Source: Anaerolineae bacterium
GTDB lineage: Bacteria > Chloroflexota > Anaerolineae > Aggregatilineales > Phototrophicaceae
Direction: 5' to 3'
NCBI GenBank assembly: GCA_025055175.1
Contig: JANWYT010000003.1
Coordinates: forward strand, 62,001-126,000
DNA length: 64,000 bases
In this document: positions 7,130 to 15,889 of the stretch, piece after piece
Layout of the letters: each line of letters opens with the position of its first letter
Position numbering within the stretch: the first letter of the stretch is position 1
Position numbers and translations under genes: made by a program
The notes under the pieces: generated by a model
Told to the model about the DNA's origin: nothing
What the model saw: only the letters and a program-made list of their open reading frames with translations
The model's database searches: none

Positions 7130-8974
7130 TCAGCCTACGATAGACTGCACCCGCCACAGGTAAACGGCCCTGTCGCTGGTGCTGAACAAGATGTGGCTGC
7201 CATCGGGGCTGTAGACCACGTCATCGATGGAGACGCTGCCGCGCCTGAAGTCCATCACCAGCGAAGCGCCATCGATGGCTTTCAGGACACGGCCGTCAGC
7301 GCTGTAGAGCGTCACATTGCCCGACGAATCGCCGACGACGAAAGTCTGGCCGTCGGGGCTGTAGCGCACAATGAGCGGATTACCTGCGCTGCTGTCCAGC
7401 AGGCCGCGCAGCGTGCCATTGCTGGCCCACAAAGCCACCTCACCCAAAGCACAACCATTCGTGACAGGATCAGCTTGCTTGCATTTGGTCGTCAAAATGC
7501 TGCCGTCTGCAGGATTGACAGCCATGCCTAGCATGAGGAAAGTATCATCGGCGTTAGAGAAGCGACCCACTTCGCGGCCTGTAGCCAAGTCGATGATGTA
7601 AACGCCCTGCATGTTGCTGATGTAAACGCTGCGGCCATCAGGCGCGAAGACTATATCGTTGATATATGCTACATCGGCTGGCAGGCTAAACTGTGCAATG
7701 GCCAGGCCGTTGCCCAAGTTGTAAACGATCAGCGAGATTTGGTCGCAGCTTCGGCCAAAGTTGGCAGGACGCAGGCAAGCAACGCTCACCAGGGTTGTGC
7801 CACTAGGAGCAACGACGAAAGGCCTGTTGCCTGCTAGCAGGCTGAAGCTGTTGGGCAGCAGCAGCGTAGGCCGCACCGTCTGGTTGGGGTTGTTCGTCAG
7901 GTCATCTGGGTTGTAGACGGCAACGCTAGAGTCGTTGCTGGCTACGATCAAGTCACCCAGGCTACTCACTCGAACATCGACTATCGGCACGCTGGCCGAG
8001 AGCAAGCGGCCCGTCTGTTGGGCATTGCTGACGCTGTACTCCAAAAGTGTACCTGACCCTTGTTGAGCGCCGCCACTGGCGTAGGCGTAGACGAAGAAGG
8101 CCTGAGCGTCGCCTCGGAAGGCCATGAAGGTCGCGAATCGGAAGGCGCTGTCCACGCGCACAAGTTCTGGCGGGGCAGCCTGAGCGCCAGCCCCAGGCGC
8201 AAACGTCGCTTCGTTGCCGCTGGTCGGCACGAGGAAGTACTCGCGGCGGTCGGCGCTGGACTCCGCTGTCCAGCCGCGCACGCCGTCGATTTCCACGTAC
8301 CACCAGACGAAGCCACCGCTGCAGGCTGGGCCGTTCAGCACGAAGTCCAGGGTGCGACCTGGCTGTGCTTGGCCCACTTGGGGCGCAAGACGGTTGTCGG
8401 CGATGGGCAGAGGACGCAGGCGATTTGGCACGCCGCCCTGTTCAACGGCCGCCGTCGCTCGGCCTGGGCGAATGCGTGGCGGCATGTAGCCGACGAAATC
8501 AGGCGGACAGGCGTATTCGCGCAGCACGCGGCCAATTTCGATGGTGGGCGGCACGGCGACGTTGGGCGTCGTCGCTGGGACAGGGACGACGAGCGGCGTG
8601 GCAGTGGGGGCGGCGACGGGCGGCACAGTCGGCCTAGCCGTCGCCGGAGTGAAGAACTTCTGGTCGCACAGGACGACGATTTGCCCATCAGCCGAGACGT
8701 AGACGACGTAGATACCGTCGTTGTAGCTCAGTTCGTAGCGATAAGGGATGACTTGGCGATCTAGGGTCAGGCCGCCTACCAGCGGGCAGCCTAACGTCTC
8801 CAAATTGGTCGATTGGCCGATAGTGTATGTCCAGGAGTTGGGTCGACGGCCCAGCACGGCCTGAGCCGCTGCGATGGCTGCATTGCGCGGTATGCTGTCG
8901 TCCTGAGCGATGGCCAGCGGCGCAAACAAAGCCAGCAGCAGACAGAACAAAAGGTACGCTGAGTGATGGCGCAT
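7130..8974 (-). CDS. Secreted protein with SH3-like region and WD40-type beta-propeller
   Basis: The start is the ATG at 8974, preceded by AGAGGA; the open frame extends further upstream but that part overlaps the Crp gene and is not plausible protein. The 614-residue product has a clear signal peptide (MRHHSAYLLFCLLLALF, cleavage after AIA near 23). A small domain of about 75 residues follows, then a Thr/Pro/Val-rich linker, then an SH3-like region around residue 150-245 with a GWTAESSADRREYFLVP segment. Repeated propeller blades run from about 275 to the end, with motifs such as IVFAPDGRSVYISN, VRYSPDGQTFVVGD and VVYSPDGSHILFST. It probably acts outside the membrane as a binding protein. 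It lies 73 bases after the Crp gene and may share its transcript. Confidence 0.75.
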   Translation of the reverse strand: MRHHSAYLLFCLLLALFAPLAIAQDDSIPRNAAIAAAQAVLGRRPNSWTYTIGQSTNLETLGCPLVGGLTLDRQVIPYRYELSYNDGIYVVYVSADGQIVVLCDQKFFTPATARPTVPPVAAPTATPLVVPVPATTPNVAVPPTIEIGRVLREYACPPDFVGYMPPRIRPGRATAAVEQGGVPNRLRPLPIADNRLAPQVGQAQPGRTLDFVLNGPACSGGFVWWYVEIDGVRGWTAESSADRREYFLVPTSGNEATFAPGAGAQAAPPELVRVDSAFRFATFMAFRGDAQAFFVYAYASGGAQQGSGTLLEYSVSNAQQTGRLLSASVPIVDVRVSSLGDLIVASNDSSVAVYNPDDLTNNPNQTVRPTLLLPNSFSLLAGNRPFVVAPSGTTLVSVACLRPANFGRSCDQISLIVYNLGNGLAIAQFSLPADVAYINDIVFAPDGRSVYISNMQGVYIIDLATGREVGRFSNADDTFLMLGMAVNPADGSILTTKCKQADPVTNGCALGEVALWASNGTLRGLLDSSAGNPLIVRYSPDGQTFVVGDSSGNVTLYSADGRVLKAIDGASLVMDFRRGSVSIDDVVYSPDGSHILFSTSDRAVYLWRVQSIVG

Positions 8975-9047
8975 GGTATCCTCTTGTGGAAATAGGCTTC
9001 TAAAGACGAGCTTCAATTCAAGCCCATTGTAGTACAGGACAGAAATT

Positions 9048-9731
9048 TCAGCGCGTCTTGTAGGGCATTTCGTTGGTCTCGGCCAGGCGTTCCAGCGCTT
9101 CACGATCCGCGATGAAGATTTGGCGGCCCTTCTTACGCAGCAACCCAGCGTTGAACAGGGCGCGCAGGGCGCGTCCCACCACCTCGCGGGATGTCCCCAA
9201 AATGCTGGCCATCTCCTCTTGAGTAAGGCTGCTGGGCGCACCAGCGATCCCGCCCATGTAGCTAGTCTCGTATAGGAACAGCTTGGCCAGGCGCGAGGGG
9301 ATGGTGCGGAAGGTCATGTCTTCCAGGCGCTCGATGTACTCGCGGTTGACGCGGGCCAGGGTGGCCATGTAGCTCTGCAAGAGGCTGCGTTCGCTGGCCA
9401 GCACATCCCAGAATTGACTGTGTGAGACGCGCACCACCTGGCAGGCGGTGACGGCCACGGCGCTGTAAGGATTCGACAGGCCGTCGACGGCGGCGATTTC
9501 GTTGAAGGTGGCCAGTGGGCGCAGCAAAGACAAGGTGTGGATGCGGCCCTCTGGCGAAATGCGAAAAATGCGCACCATGCCCTCTAGTACCACGTGGAAG
9601 CCGGCACAAGACTGCCCTTCGCTGAAGATGGTAGCTCCAGCCTGATAGCGCAAGGTGTGGGCCACGCGATCCAGCTTGCAGAGCGCGTCCTGCGAAGCAC
9701 CGCTCAGACAACCCAGGACTGCCCAGTCCAT
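9048..9731 (-). CDS. Crp/Fnr family transcriptional regulator
   Basis: The 227-residue protein has an N-terminal cyclic-nucleotide-binding-type beta-roll (residues about 15-125, with AGATIFSEGQSCAGFHVVLEG cut short here as AGATIFSEG and GFHVVLEGMVRIF). A dimerisation helix follows, then a C-terminal winged helix-turn-helix (SLTQEEMASILGTSREVVGR, about 170-190). No Cys cluster for an Fnr iron-sulfur centre is visible at the N-terminus. The residues that bind cAMP phosphate in Crp (Arg-Ser or Arg-Thr after a Gly-Glu) are not clear, so the ligand is unknown. It sits seven bases after the small membrane protein gene in a sortase-containing operon, and may regulate that operon. Confidence 0.9.
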   Translation of the reverse strand: MDWAVLGCLSGASQDALCKLDRVAHTLRYQAGATIFSEGQSCAGFHVVLEGMVRIFRISPEGRIHTLSLLRPLATFNEIAAVDGLSNPYSAVAVTACQVVRVSHSQFWDVLASERSLLQSYMATLARVNREYIERLEDMTFRTIPSRLAKLFLYETSYMGGIAGAPSSLTQEEMASILGTSREVVGRALRALFNAGLLRKKGRQIFIADREALERLAETNEMPYKTR

Positions 9732-9738
9732 CGTGTGC

Positions 9739-10227
9739 CTAGCCTGGGAGCAAGGTGGCCAGCGCCAACAGAACGATCACCAGCGACGCCGCCAGCAGGC
9801 CCATGTTGCGCAGGTCACGCAGCACATAGCCGTACTGGGCGTGCAGCTCTTCCTCGGTGGGGAACTTGGTGGGATGACGCAGAGCGTCTTCCAAGCTGGC
9901 TAGGTCAAGTTCAGCGGCTTTGTTGGTGACGGCACGGCGCGGCTTGAATTCGCCTTCAGCCTGGACGCGGGCGCGAGCGGCGCGGCGGGCGCTGGGGCTA
10001 GAGCTGGTGGCGCTGATGTTGCCACCGCCGGCGCGTGGGCGCGGAGCGCTGAGCGGAGCAGGACTCGATGAGCTGGGGACGGGGCTGGTGGTCGCTTCAG
10101 CTTGGGTAGCTTCGGCACGAGCCGCTTCTGCGGCGCGGGCGGCGCGAGCGCGACTGGCCGCCTGCTGAGTGGTGCTGGGCGCGCTCTTGGACGATGAGGA
10201 CGATGAAGAGTTCTTGCGACGGGCCAT
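9739..10227 (-). CDS. Hypothetical protein with low-complexity N-terminus and C-terminal membrane anchor
   Basis: The 162-residue product (ATG at 10227, GAGG about 10 bases upstream) starts with a Ser/Lys run and a long Ala/Arg/Ser/Pro-rich disordered stretch to about residue 100. A short acidic/amphipathic region with YGYVLRDLRNMG follows. It ends in one hydrophobic helix (LLAASLVIVLLALATLL) that stops two residues before the C-terminus. This is the layout of a tail-anchored protein. The family is not recognised. It lies between the sortase and Crp genes on the same strand with short gaps, so co-expression is likely. Confidence 0.65.
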   Translation of the reverse strand: MARRKNSSSSSSSKSAPSTTQQAASRARAARAAEAARAEATQAEATTSPVPSSSSPAPLSAPRPRAGGGNISATSSSPSARRAARARVQAEGEFKPRRAVTNKAAELDLASLEDALRHPTKFPTEEELHAQYGYVLRDLRNMGLLAASLVIVLLALATLLPG

Positions 10228-10270
10228 GTAGGTCAAACCTCGGTCGTTGGGCAGCGGATGAAGGGCGCGC

Positions 10271-11269
10271 TCAGGTATCGACGCGCTCGGCGAAGACGAC
10301 GATACGCTTGTCGTTGACTTGGTAAGGATAGCACGAGATGAGCGTCAGGGCAGGGTAGCCGCGCGCCTCCATGACGTCTACCCTGTCTGGCGCGACGATC
10401 TGGGTGCTGGTGACGCGGTAGCTGTAGAACTGAGTGCGCGTCTGGAGCTGGAGGATCATGCCCGGCTGCAAGCGATCTAAGTAGCGGAAGATTTCGCCGT
10501 AAATGTCGTTGTGAGCGGCCAGCACGACGTTCTGGTTGGGCTGAGCAGGCGTTGCCCCATTGGGTAGTTGGCCAATGCCCAGCTTGAGCGCTTCCCAGTC
10601 TACTCCCTGGACGATAGCATGATCGACGTCAATTTCGGGGATAATCAGGCGCAGCGGGGTTTGATCGGTGGGTTGAGGGCGCTGGAAAGTGGGCGGGACG
10701 AAGATTTGGTCGCGCAGGGCTTCGCGCAAATTGGAGGGAATCTCGTCGAAGTTGAACTGGCCACCCTGGCTGGGCGGAGTGTGGCCGCCGGGCAAGACGA
10801 TGCTAGCCAGTTGCAGCGTCGGCGTGGGTTCAATCGTAGGGATGAGGGCGCTGCGCTGGCGTTCAGCTTCCTGCTGGGCTAGGGCGGTCTCGCGCTGGAG
10901 CTGATCGATCCCACTCAGCATGGCCACCCCTAACACAATCAAGCCTGCAAAGGCGCTCAACTCCACTAGCAGCAGACTGCGGTTCAAGAAGCGCCGCCAC
11001 AAGCCGTCGTTGCGCAGGCGCGTGGGCGCGTAAGGCTGAGAGAAGTCGTCTTCGAAGCGCGGCAGAGAGTCGTCGACTGCTGGCCGCGGGCTGCTCGGCG
11101 CAGGCATGGGCACTGGCGCAGGGGCAGCCGATGGTGGCGCGCTAGCGACGACTCGTCCGCTGGCCTGCATACGGCGCAATTGTTCCTGGCGCGCTTGGCG
11201 CTTCTTGATGGCCAGGATGCGCTCTAGTTCTTCAATGCTCAGTTCATCGACGCTGCGTTTGTCGGGCAT
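10271..11269 (-). CDS. Sortase family protein
   Basis: The 332-residue protein has a charged N-terminal cytoplasmic stretch, a Pro/Ala-rich linker, one membrane segment at about 99-119 and a C-terminal sortase domain (about 205-330). The catalytic residues are all visible: His253 in VVLAAHND, Cys313 in LTLISCYP and Arg322 in NDKRIVV. Sortases cleave a sorting signal and join proteins to the cell envelope or to each other. No substrate with an obvious LPxTG-like signal is encoded in this window. The arrangement resembles class D/E-like sortases, but the class is not certain. It is the first gene of a minus-strand operon running to the propeller protein. Confidence 0.88.
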   Translation of the reverse strand: MPDKRSVDELSIEELERILAIKKRQARQEQLRRMQASGRVVASAPPSAAPAPVPMPAPSSPRPAVDDSLPRFEDDFSQPYAPTRLRNDGLWRRFLNRSLLLVELSAFAGLIVLGVAMLSGIDQLQRETALAQQEAERQRSALIPTIEPTPTLQLASIVLPGGHTPPSQGGQFNFDEIPSNLREALRDQIFVPPTFQRPQPTDQTPLRLIIPEIDVDHAIVQGVDWEALKLGIGQLPNGATPAQPNQNVVLAAHNDIYGEIFRYLDRLQPGMILQLQTRTQFYSYRVTSTQIVAPDRVDVMEARGYPALTLISCYPYQVNDKRIVVFAERVDT

Positions 11270-11301
11270 AGGGCTGAAGACCGAATCGACGTTCAGCCCC
11301 G

Positions 11302-11307
11302 ATTATA
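11302..11307 (-). promoter_or_regulatory. Candidate -10 box upstream of the sortase operon
   Basis: The minus strand reads TATAAT at 11307-11302, 33 bases before the sortase start. The best -35 (TTGCGC with a 16-base spacer) matches the consensus only at its first three bases, so the call rests mainly on the perfect -10 and its position in the gap between fabI and the sortase gene. Confidence 0.4.
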
Positions 11308-11334
11308 GCCACCTGCAAATGGGGCGCAATAGCC

Positions 11335-12135
11335 CTAGTCGCCTTTCTCCATCTCAGAGCGCGGCACGGTCAAGCCCAGGGTGTGGTAGCCCGCATCGAC
11401 GTGCAGCACTTCGCCGGTCACCATCTGGCTCATGTCGCTGGCCAGGAACAGGGCCGCTTGGCCTACTTGTTCAATCGTCACCTGCTCGCCCAGCGGCGCC
11501 ACCTTGTCGAAGTGGCGTAGCAGGTTGCGGAAGCCAGGAATGCCGGCGGCAGCCAGCGTCTTGATCGGGCCGGCGCTGATGGCGTTCACGCGAATGCGCT
11601 GCTCGCCCAGGTCAACCGCCAGATAGCGGGTGATACTCTCCAGGGCGGCTTTGGCGATGGACATGACGTTGTAGTCGGGCATGACCTTCTCACTGGCGTA
11701 GTAGGTCATGCTCATGATCGAGCCGCCCTCGGTCATGAGCGGGGCGGCGCGCTTGGCCAGGGCGATCAGGCTGTAGGCGCTGACGTCTAGCGCCAGGCTG
11801 AAGCCTTCGCGGCTGATGTTGATGAAGCGTCCACCCAAGTCTTCGCGGTTGGCGAAGGCGATGCTGTGGACTAGCACGTCTAGTCGTCCGTGTTGCTGGG
11901 CGAATTTGGCGAACACGCTATCTAGTGCCGCGTCGTCGCGCACGTCGCATTCTTCCACAAACTGCGCCCCGACTTCTTCCGCCAGGGGCAAGACGCGCTT
12001 CTTGAGCGCCTCGCCGGCGTAAGACAAAGCGATTCGCGCCCCGGCGTCGTGAAAAGCTTTGGTGATGCCCCAGGCGATGCTGTTCTTGTTGGCGACGCCG
12101 AAGATGAGCGCCGTCTTGTTGGTCAATAACCCCAT
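11335..12135 (-). CDS. fabI: Enoyl-[acyl-carrier-protein] reductase (NADH) FabI
   Basis: The 266-residue protein shows the FabI form of the short-chain dehydrogenase fold: [16 protein letters not shown] for the nucleotide-binding loop, [27 protein letters not shown] with catalytic Tyr155 and Lys162 (Tyr-x6-Lys spacing), and GPIKTLAA. It catalyses the last reduction of each fatty acid elongation cycle in the cytoplasm. Length is normal. The ATG at 12135 has GAGAGG upstream. It stands between the sortase operon (same strand) and a divergent dehydrogenase, so it probably has its own promoter in the 12136-12230 gap. Confidence 0.95.
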   Translation of the reverse strand: MGLLTNKTALIFGVANKNSIAWGITKAFHDAGARIALSYAGEALKKRVLPLAEEVGAQFVEECDVRDDAALDSVFAKFAQQHGRLDVLVHSIAFANREDLGGRFINISREGFSLALDVSAYSLIALAKRAAPLMTEGGSIMSMTYYASEKVMPDYNVMSIAKAALESITRYLAVDLGEQRIRVNAISAGPIKTLAAAGIPGFRNLLRHFDKVAPLGEQVTIEQVGQAALFLASDMSQMVTGEVLHVDAGYHTLGLTVPRSEMEKGD

Positions 12136-12141
12136 GGGTCT

Positions 12142-12169
12142 TTGCCTCTCTTGCTTACGCTCTTATAAT
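12142..12169 (+). promoter_or_regulatory. Candidate promoter for the hydroxyacid dehydrogenase
   Basis: TTGCCT (12142-12147) and a perfect TATAAT (12164-12169) are spaced 16 bases apart in the divergent gap with fabI. The TATAAT is about 60 bases before the dehydrogenase ATG. The same TTATAA core could also serve as a -10 on the minus strand for fabI. Confidence 0.5.
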
Positions 12170-12230
12170 TCAGGCCTGCAACTGTAACACGCCAAAGCAA
12201 GCAGTGCTACGCTCTCAAGGATCAGACCTC

Positions 12231-13244
12231 ATGCAGGACACGTACAACGTCGTCGTCTCGATGGACTTCACTGATGCGCTCATGGAGCGCCTACGCGCCA
12301 TCTCGCCGCGTTTGAACGTGGTGCGCTACTTCCCGCGCGTGGACGACTCGGCTTGGGCGGAAGCCGACATCGCCTACACCCTGTTCAACTTCCCCACGCC
12401 CGAACAAGCGCCGCGCCTGCGTTGGATTCAGCTGCACACCGCCGGCATGGACTACGCCCTGGACAAGCCCATCATCCAACACGAGGCCGTGACCGTCACC
12501 AGCACCAGCGGCATTCATGCTCGCCAAATCGCCAATTACTGCCTGATGATGATGCTGGCCCACAACTTCCAACTACCGCGCATGTTGCGCGATCAGGCTC
12601 AAGCTCATTGGCCCGACAAGCAGCATCGTCTGTATGCGCCCATCCCTATGCACCAGCAAACCCTAGGAATCGCCGGCTACGGCACGATTGGTCGTGAGCT
12701 GGCGCGCGTGGCCCAAGCTCTGGGCATGCGCGTCCTGGCCAGCAAACGCGATCCGCGCAAGCCCGCCGAGAGCGCCCAGGAGTACACCCCGCCCGGCACA
12801 GGCGACCCCGAAGGCAACATTCCAGAGCGCATTTATCCCTCCGAAGCGCTGGCCAGCATGGCCGCTGAGTGTGACTACCTGGTGGTCACGGTGCCGCTCA
12901 CCCCGTCCACGCGCCACTTGGTAGGGGAGAAGGTGCTGCGAGCTATGAAGCCAACGGCTCAGCTCATCAACATCGCGCGCGGAGAGCTAGTGGACACCGA
13001 AGCCCTGCTCAAGGCCCTGCACGAAGGCTGGATCGGCGGCGCTGCCCTAGACGTGTATGAACAAGAACCTTTGCCTGCCGATCATCCGCTGTGGCGCGCC
13101 CCCAACGTCATCATGAGTCCTCACGTCAGCGGCAACAGCGTCGGCTACCACGAGCTGTGCGTGGAGGTCTTCAGCGAGAATCTGCGCCGCTTCTTGGATC
13201 AGCGCCCCTTGCTCAACGTCCTGAACAAACAGGTCGGCTATTAG
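12231..13244 (+). CDS. D-isomer-specific 2-hydroxyacid dehydrogenase family protein
   Basis: The chosen start is the ATG at 12231, with AAGGA nine bases upstream; a GTG 27 bases earlier has no such site. The 337-residue product has the Rossmann motif GIAGYGTIGRELARVAQALG near residue 145. It also has the family catalytic residues: Arg in NIARGELVD, Glu in VYEQEPLP and His in MSPHVSGNS. It reduces or oxidises a 2-hydroxy/2-keto acid with NAD(P). An insertion between the nucleotide-binding strands (residues about 175-205, Pro-rich) is longer than in the shortest members. The substrate (glyoxylate, phosphoglycerate, lactate or other) cannot be chosen from sequence alone. Confidence 0.9.
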   Translation: MQDTYNVVVSMDFTDALMERLRAISPRLNVVRYFPRVDDSAWAEADIAYTLFNFPTPEQAPRLRWIQLHTAGMDYALDKPIIQHEAVTVTSTSGIHARQIANYCLMMMLAHNFQLPRMLRDQAQAHWPDKQHRLYAPIPMHQQTLGIAGYGTIGRELARVAQALGMRVLASKRDPRKPAESAQEYTPPGTGDPEGNIPERIYPSEALASMAAECDYLVVTVPLTPSTRHLVGEKVLRAMKPTAQLINIARGELVDTEALLKALHEGWIGGAALDVYEQEPLPADHPLWRAPNVIMSPHVSGNSVGYHELCVEVFSENLRRFLDQRPLLNVLNKQVGY

Positions 13245-13319
13245 CGCAACCCCAGCGCGCCGCCCTGCGTATAGACTCTGTGATATCATCCGTCCGCATA
13301 TGGAAAGAGGATTATCCCA

Positions 13320-13679
13320 ATGAGCGACGAAACTCAAAACCCCACCTCTGCCGCTGAGGACAGCAGCCACGAAGAGAGCAAGCCCAGCACCAAGATGGAG
13401 CAGTTCTTCTACCATCAGCGCCGCGCTCTAGAAGAGACGGGCAAAGCCCTCGAAGCGTTGCTGCCGCCTGGCTTCCGCGAGCATGGCAGCGAAGCTCTGC
13501 GCGAATTCGGACGCGGCTTCCGCATCTTGGTCGATGCCACCATCGATGAGCTGAAGCGTGTGAGCGAGCGCGAAGCCGCCGAAGAAGCCGAACGTCAGGC
13601 CAGCGCCGAAGAAACCCCTGCCGAAGAAGCCCCCAAGAAGACCACTGGCAAGGCCAAAGTCAAGGTCAAGGTAGAGTAA
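13320..13679 (+). CDS. Small charged hypothetical protein
   Basis: The 119-residue protein has an acidic N-terminus (about 1-25), a central amphipathic region with FFYHQRRALEETGKALEALL and FREHGSEALREFGRGFRILV that should form helices. The tail alternates Glu/Ala and then Lys/Val residues (KAKVKVKVE). No signal peptide or membrane segment is seen. The central part resembles short helical proteins found next to metabolic genes in related genomes, but I do not recognise a family. GAGG precedes the ATG by about nine bases, and codon use matches its neighbours, so it is likely real. Confidence 0.7.
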   Translation: MSDETQNPTSAAEDSSHEESKPSTKMEQFFYHQRRALEETGKALEALLPPGFREHGSEALREFGRGFRILVDATIDELKRVSEREAAEEAERQASAEETPAEEAPKKTTGKAKVKVKVE

Positions 13680-13692
13680 CGGCTGTCAAGCC

Positions 13693-13711
13693 AGGCGTAT
13701 GAGCGCCTTTT
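13693..13711 (+). terminator. Weak candidate intrinsic terminator
   Basis: AGGCG (13693-13697) and CGCCT (13704-13708) form a five-base stem with a six-base loop, followed by a short T-run (TTT). It follows the small charged protein gene by 14 bases. The stem is short, so the terminator call is tentative; the adjacent hairpin at 13729-13751 may do part of the work. Confidence 0.4.
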
Positions 13712-13728
13712 GCCTCTCCTGATCCTGA

Positions 13729-13751
13729 CCCCTCCTCCTTCGGGCGAGGGG
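13729..13751. repeat. UUCG-loop hairpin element, degenerate copy
   Basis: CCCCTC (13729-13734) pairs with GAGGGG (13746-13751) around an imperfect inner stem and a TTCG loop, and TTT follows. It is a degenerate form of the perfect 9-base-stem hairpin at 34958-34979. The shared CCCCTC/TTCG/GAGGGG design suggests a dispersed intergenic element, of which two copies lie in this window. Confidence 0.5.
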
Positions 13752-13841
13752 TTTCTCGTCGTTGCCGCTGTCTACGACGTCCTCGCGCAGCCGCTTCCAC
13801 CTGCCTCTGGCTGCTCTGGTTTGGGGTTTGACGCCCATTTC

Positions 13842-13850
13842 TGTTATACT
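13842..13850 (+). promoter_or_regulatory. Candidate extended -10 promoter element
   Basis: TGTTATACT at 13842-13850 has the TGnTATAAT-type extended -10 form, 37 bases before the ATG at 13888. No good -35 is found at 16-18 bases; extended -10 promoters often lack one. Confidence 0.45.
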
Positions 13851-13887
13851 GCTCTCATACCAAACCGCCGAGAGAGGGTTCTCGATC

Positions 13888-14985
13888 ATGGGTTTCTGGC
13901 GCAGACTTGGGCGCTTGCTGTGGCGCTTCATGGTGATCTTCTCCTTCATCGTCAACTTGGTGCTGGTGGCTGTGCTACTGGTCGCTGGCTTGCTCATCTT
14001 CGAGATCAAGAACGCCATCGCCGATCCACTGATTGGCGGCCTGCACAGCACCGCCATCGGCCTGCGCAACGCCACCATTGACTGGACGATCCCCGTGCGC
14101 GACAACATCCCTGTCGATCTGGACATCGAACTGCAAACGGATACAGTCGTTGTCCTCAACGCGCCCGTGCCGCTGACCGTACAAGCCGTCATCGATCTGC
14201 CTGGCCTGAACGCGCAGAATGTGCCGGCCACCGTCTCGTTGCAGCTGCCAGCAGGCTTGCAGCTGCCCGTCAAGCTGGATGTGCCGGTGCCAGTGCGTGA
14301 ACGACTGGACGTGTCGTTGGACGTGCGCGCCGTCATCCCCCTCAGCGAGACTCAGCTGGCCGACCCCATCAACACGTTGGGCTTGCTGTTTGAGCCGCTG
14401 GCCATCGCCTTGCACAACCTGCCCTCCAACTGGGGCGAGGCGAGCGAGTTGGTGGGCCTGATCTTGGGCGGCAAATTGGGCGAGATCAACCTGCTAGCCA
14501 CCGATGGCACGGGTGGGATCAACGACGCACCCTATCTCCCCTGGGCGGGCTATTCGCGCACCGCCGGCCTCAACTATACCTTGTTCGATCAGCCTGTGCC
14601 GCCCAACAACCTGCCATTGGCGACGGGACTCGTGCCGCCGGGCGGCATTCCTTTCTTAGACGAGCTGCTGCCTGGACGCGCCCTCATCTACGAACAAGGT
14701 GGGGTGCGCGCCGTCAATCAGCAGGCCACAACCGCGCTGACTGCGCGTGGCATTGCTCCACACTTCTTCGACGGCACCATGGCCGCCTACTATAATCGTC
14801 TGCAAGCTCAAGCGCGCGGCCAACAAACCCAGGCCGTCGAAGGCGTCATCTTGCCCGATCAGCCGCCTATCGTCAATCCCAGCCCACCGATGATGGTCGA
14901 ACAACCCCCCAGTGGGCCTCAGCTGCCTACGCCCATCCCTACCATGACTGACGATTTTGGCATTGTGCCGCCCAGCAGCCCCTAG
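13888..14985 (+). CDS. Hypothetical membrane-anchored protein
   Basis: The start is the ATG at 13888 with AGAGAGGG nine bases upstream; an earlier in-frame codon at 13762 lies in the hairpin region and lacks one. The 365-residue product has a basic N-terminus (FWRRLGRLLWRF), one long membrane segment at about 14-40, then an extracytoplasmic part. That part has repeated short strands (VPLTVQAVIDLPG, VPATVSLQLPAG, VPVPVRERLDVSL) at 85-150 and a Pro-rich C-terminus with PPSGPQLPTPIPT. No enzyme motif is visible. It precedes a methyltransferase gene by 13 bases and is probably in the same operon. Confidence 0.75.
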   Translation: MGFWRRLGRLLWRFMVIFSFIVNLVLVAVLLVAGLLIFEIKNAIADPLIGGLHSTAIGLRNATIDWTIPVRDNIPVDLDIELQTDTVVVLNAPVPLTVQAVIDLPGLNAQNVPATVSLQLPAGLQLPVKLDVPVPVRERLDVSLDVRAVIPLSETQLADPINTLGLLFEPLAIALHNLPSNWGEASELVGLILGGKLGEINLLATDGTGGINDAPYLPWAGYSRTAGLNYTLFDQPVPPNNLPLATGLVPPGGIPFLDELLPGRALIYEQGGVRAVNQQATTALTARGIAPHFFDGTMAAYYNRLQAQARGQQTQAVEGVILPDQPPIVNPSPPMMVEQPPSGPQLPTPIPTMTDDFGIVPPSSP

Positions 14986-14998
14986 AGAAAGCTTACGC

Positions 14999-15889
14999 AT
15001 GACCACGAACGCCCAGCCGCGCATTTGCGACTACGAAAACGCCACCTACCGCCAAGATTTTTGGGAAGGCGGCGCGCGCGTCTATGAAGATTTGGTGGAG
15101 CGCCGTTTAATCGCGCGTCTGCTGCCGCCCGGTGGCCGCCGCCTGTTGGAACTAGGGGCGGGCTATGGCCGCCTGAGCCGCGAATACCGAGCCGACCAAG
15201 TGGTGCTGCTGGACTACTCTCTCTCGCAGTTGCGCGAAGCACGCCAAACGCTGGGCGACGAGCGCTTCATCTACGTGGCCGCCGATGCCTACCATCTGCC
15301 CTTCCAAGCTGGCGTCTTCGACCGCGCGACCATGATCCGCGTGCTGCACCACTTTGAAGACGTGCCGCGCGTCTTGAATGGCATACGCCGCGTGCTTGCA
15401 CCTGGAGCGTACTTCTTGCTAGAGTACGCCAACAAGCGCCATCTCAAGGCCCTCATCCGCCATGCCCTGGGCCGCCAGGCTTACGACCCCAACGACCCCG
15501 CCCCCATAGAATTCGTGGAGATGAACTTCAACTTCCATCCCGATTATATCGCTCAAGCCTTGCAGAACGCGCGGATGGCCACCACCCGCCGCCTGTCGGC
15601 TTCGTATCTGCGCATGGGGGCGCTCAAGCGCGCCCTGCCCACTCGCCTGCTGGTCGCCTTAGATGAAATGGCCCAGGCCAGCGGTTGGCTAGTCGGGCCG
15701 AGCGTCTTCGCGCTCAACCAGGCCCAGGATCAGACGCCCGACCAGGTGCAACTCCAGGACGAGGCCATCTTCGCCTGTCCGCACACGGGCAGGCGTTTGC
15801 AGCGCCAGGGCGACGCTTTGGTCAGCCCAGAAGGGCGCGCCTGGCCCATCCGCGACGGCATTTACGTCTTCAAACAGCTGGACTCATGA
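14999..15889 (+). CDS. SAM-dependent methyltransferase with C-terminal Trm112-like segment
   Basis: The ATG at 14999 is chosen because the frame upstream lies inside the previous gene. The 296-residue protein has SAM motif I LLELGAGYGRLS (about 46-57), the acidic VVLLDYS (about 65-71) and FDRATMIRVLHHFEDVP (about 104-120). These place it among class I methyltransferases of the type-11 group. The last 35 residues, IFACPHTGRRL with AWPIRDGIYVF, resemble a Trm112-type segment, which in other proteins partners with and activates methyltransferases. Only one Cys remains of the usual zinc site. It overlaps the next GT4 gene by four bases (ATGA), suggesting that both modify the same glycan or lipid. 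Confidence 0.78.
   Translation: MTTNAQPRICDYENATYRQDFWEGGARVYEDLVERRLIARLLPPGGRRLLELGAGYGRLSREYRADQVVLLDYSLSQLREARQTLGDERFIYVAADAYHLPFQAGVFDRATMIRVLHHFEDVPRVLNGIRRVLAPGAYFLLEYANKRHLKALIRHALGRQAYDPNDPAPIEFVEMNFNFHPDYIAQALQNARMATTRRLSASYLRMGALKRALPTRLLVALDEMAQASGWLVGPSVFALNQAQDQTPDQVQLQDEAIFACPHTGRRLQRQGDALVSPEGRAWPIRDGIYVFKQLDS

Noticed and set aside
8060..8764. Long plus-strand frame opposite the propeller protein gene
   Set aside because: It is antisense to a clear secreted protein, rich in Arg/Gly/Trp as expected for a shadow in GC-rich DNA, with no domain.
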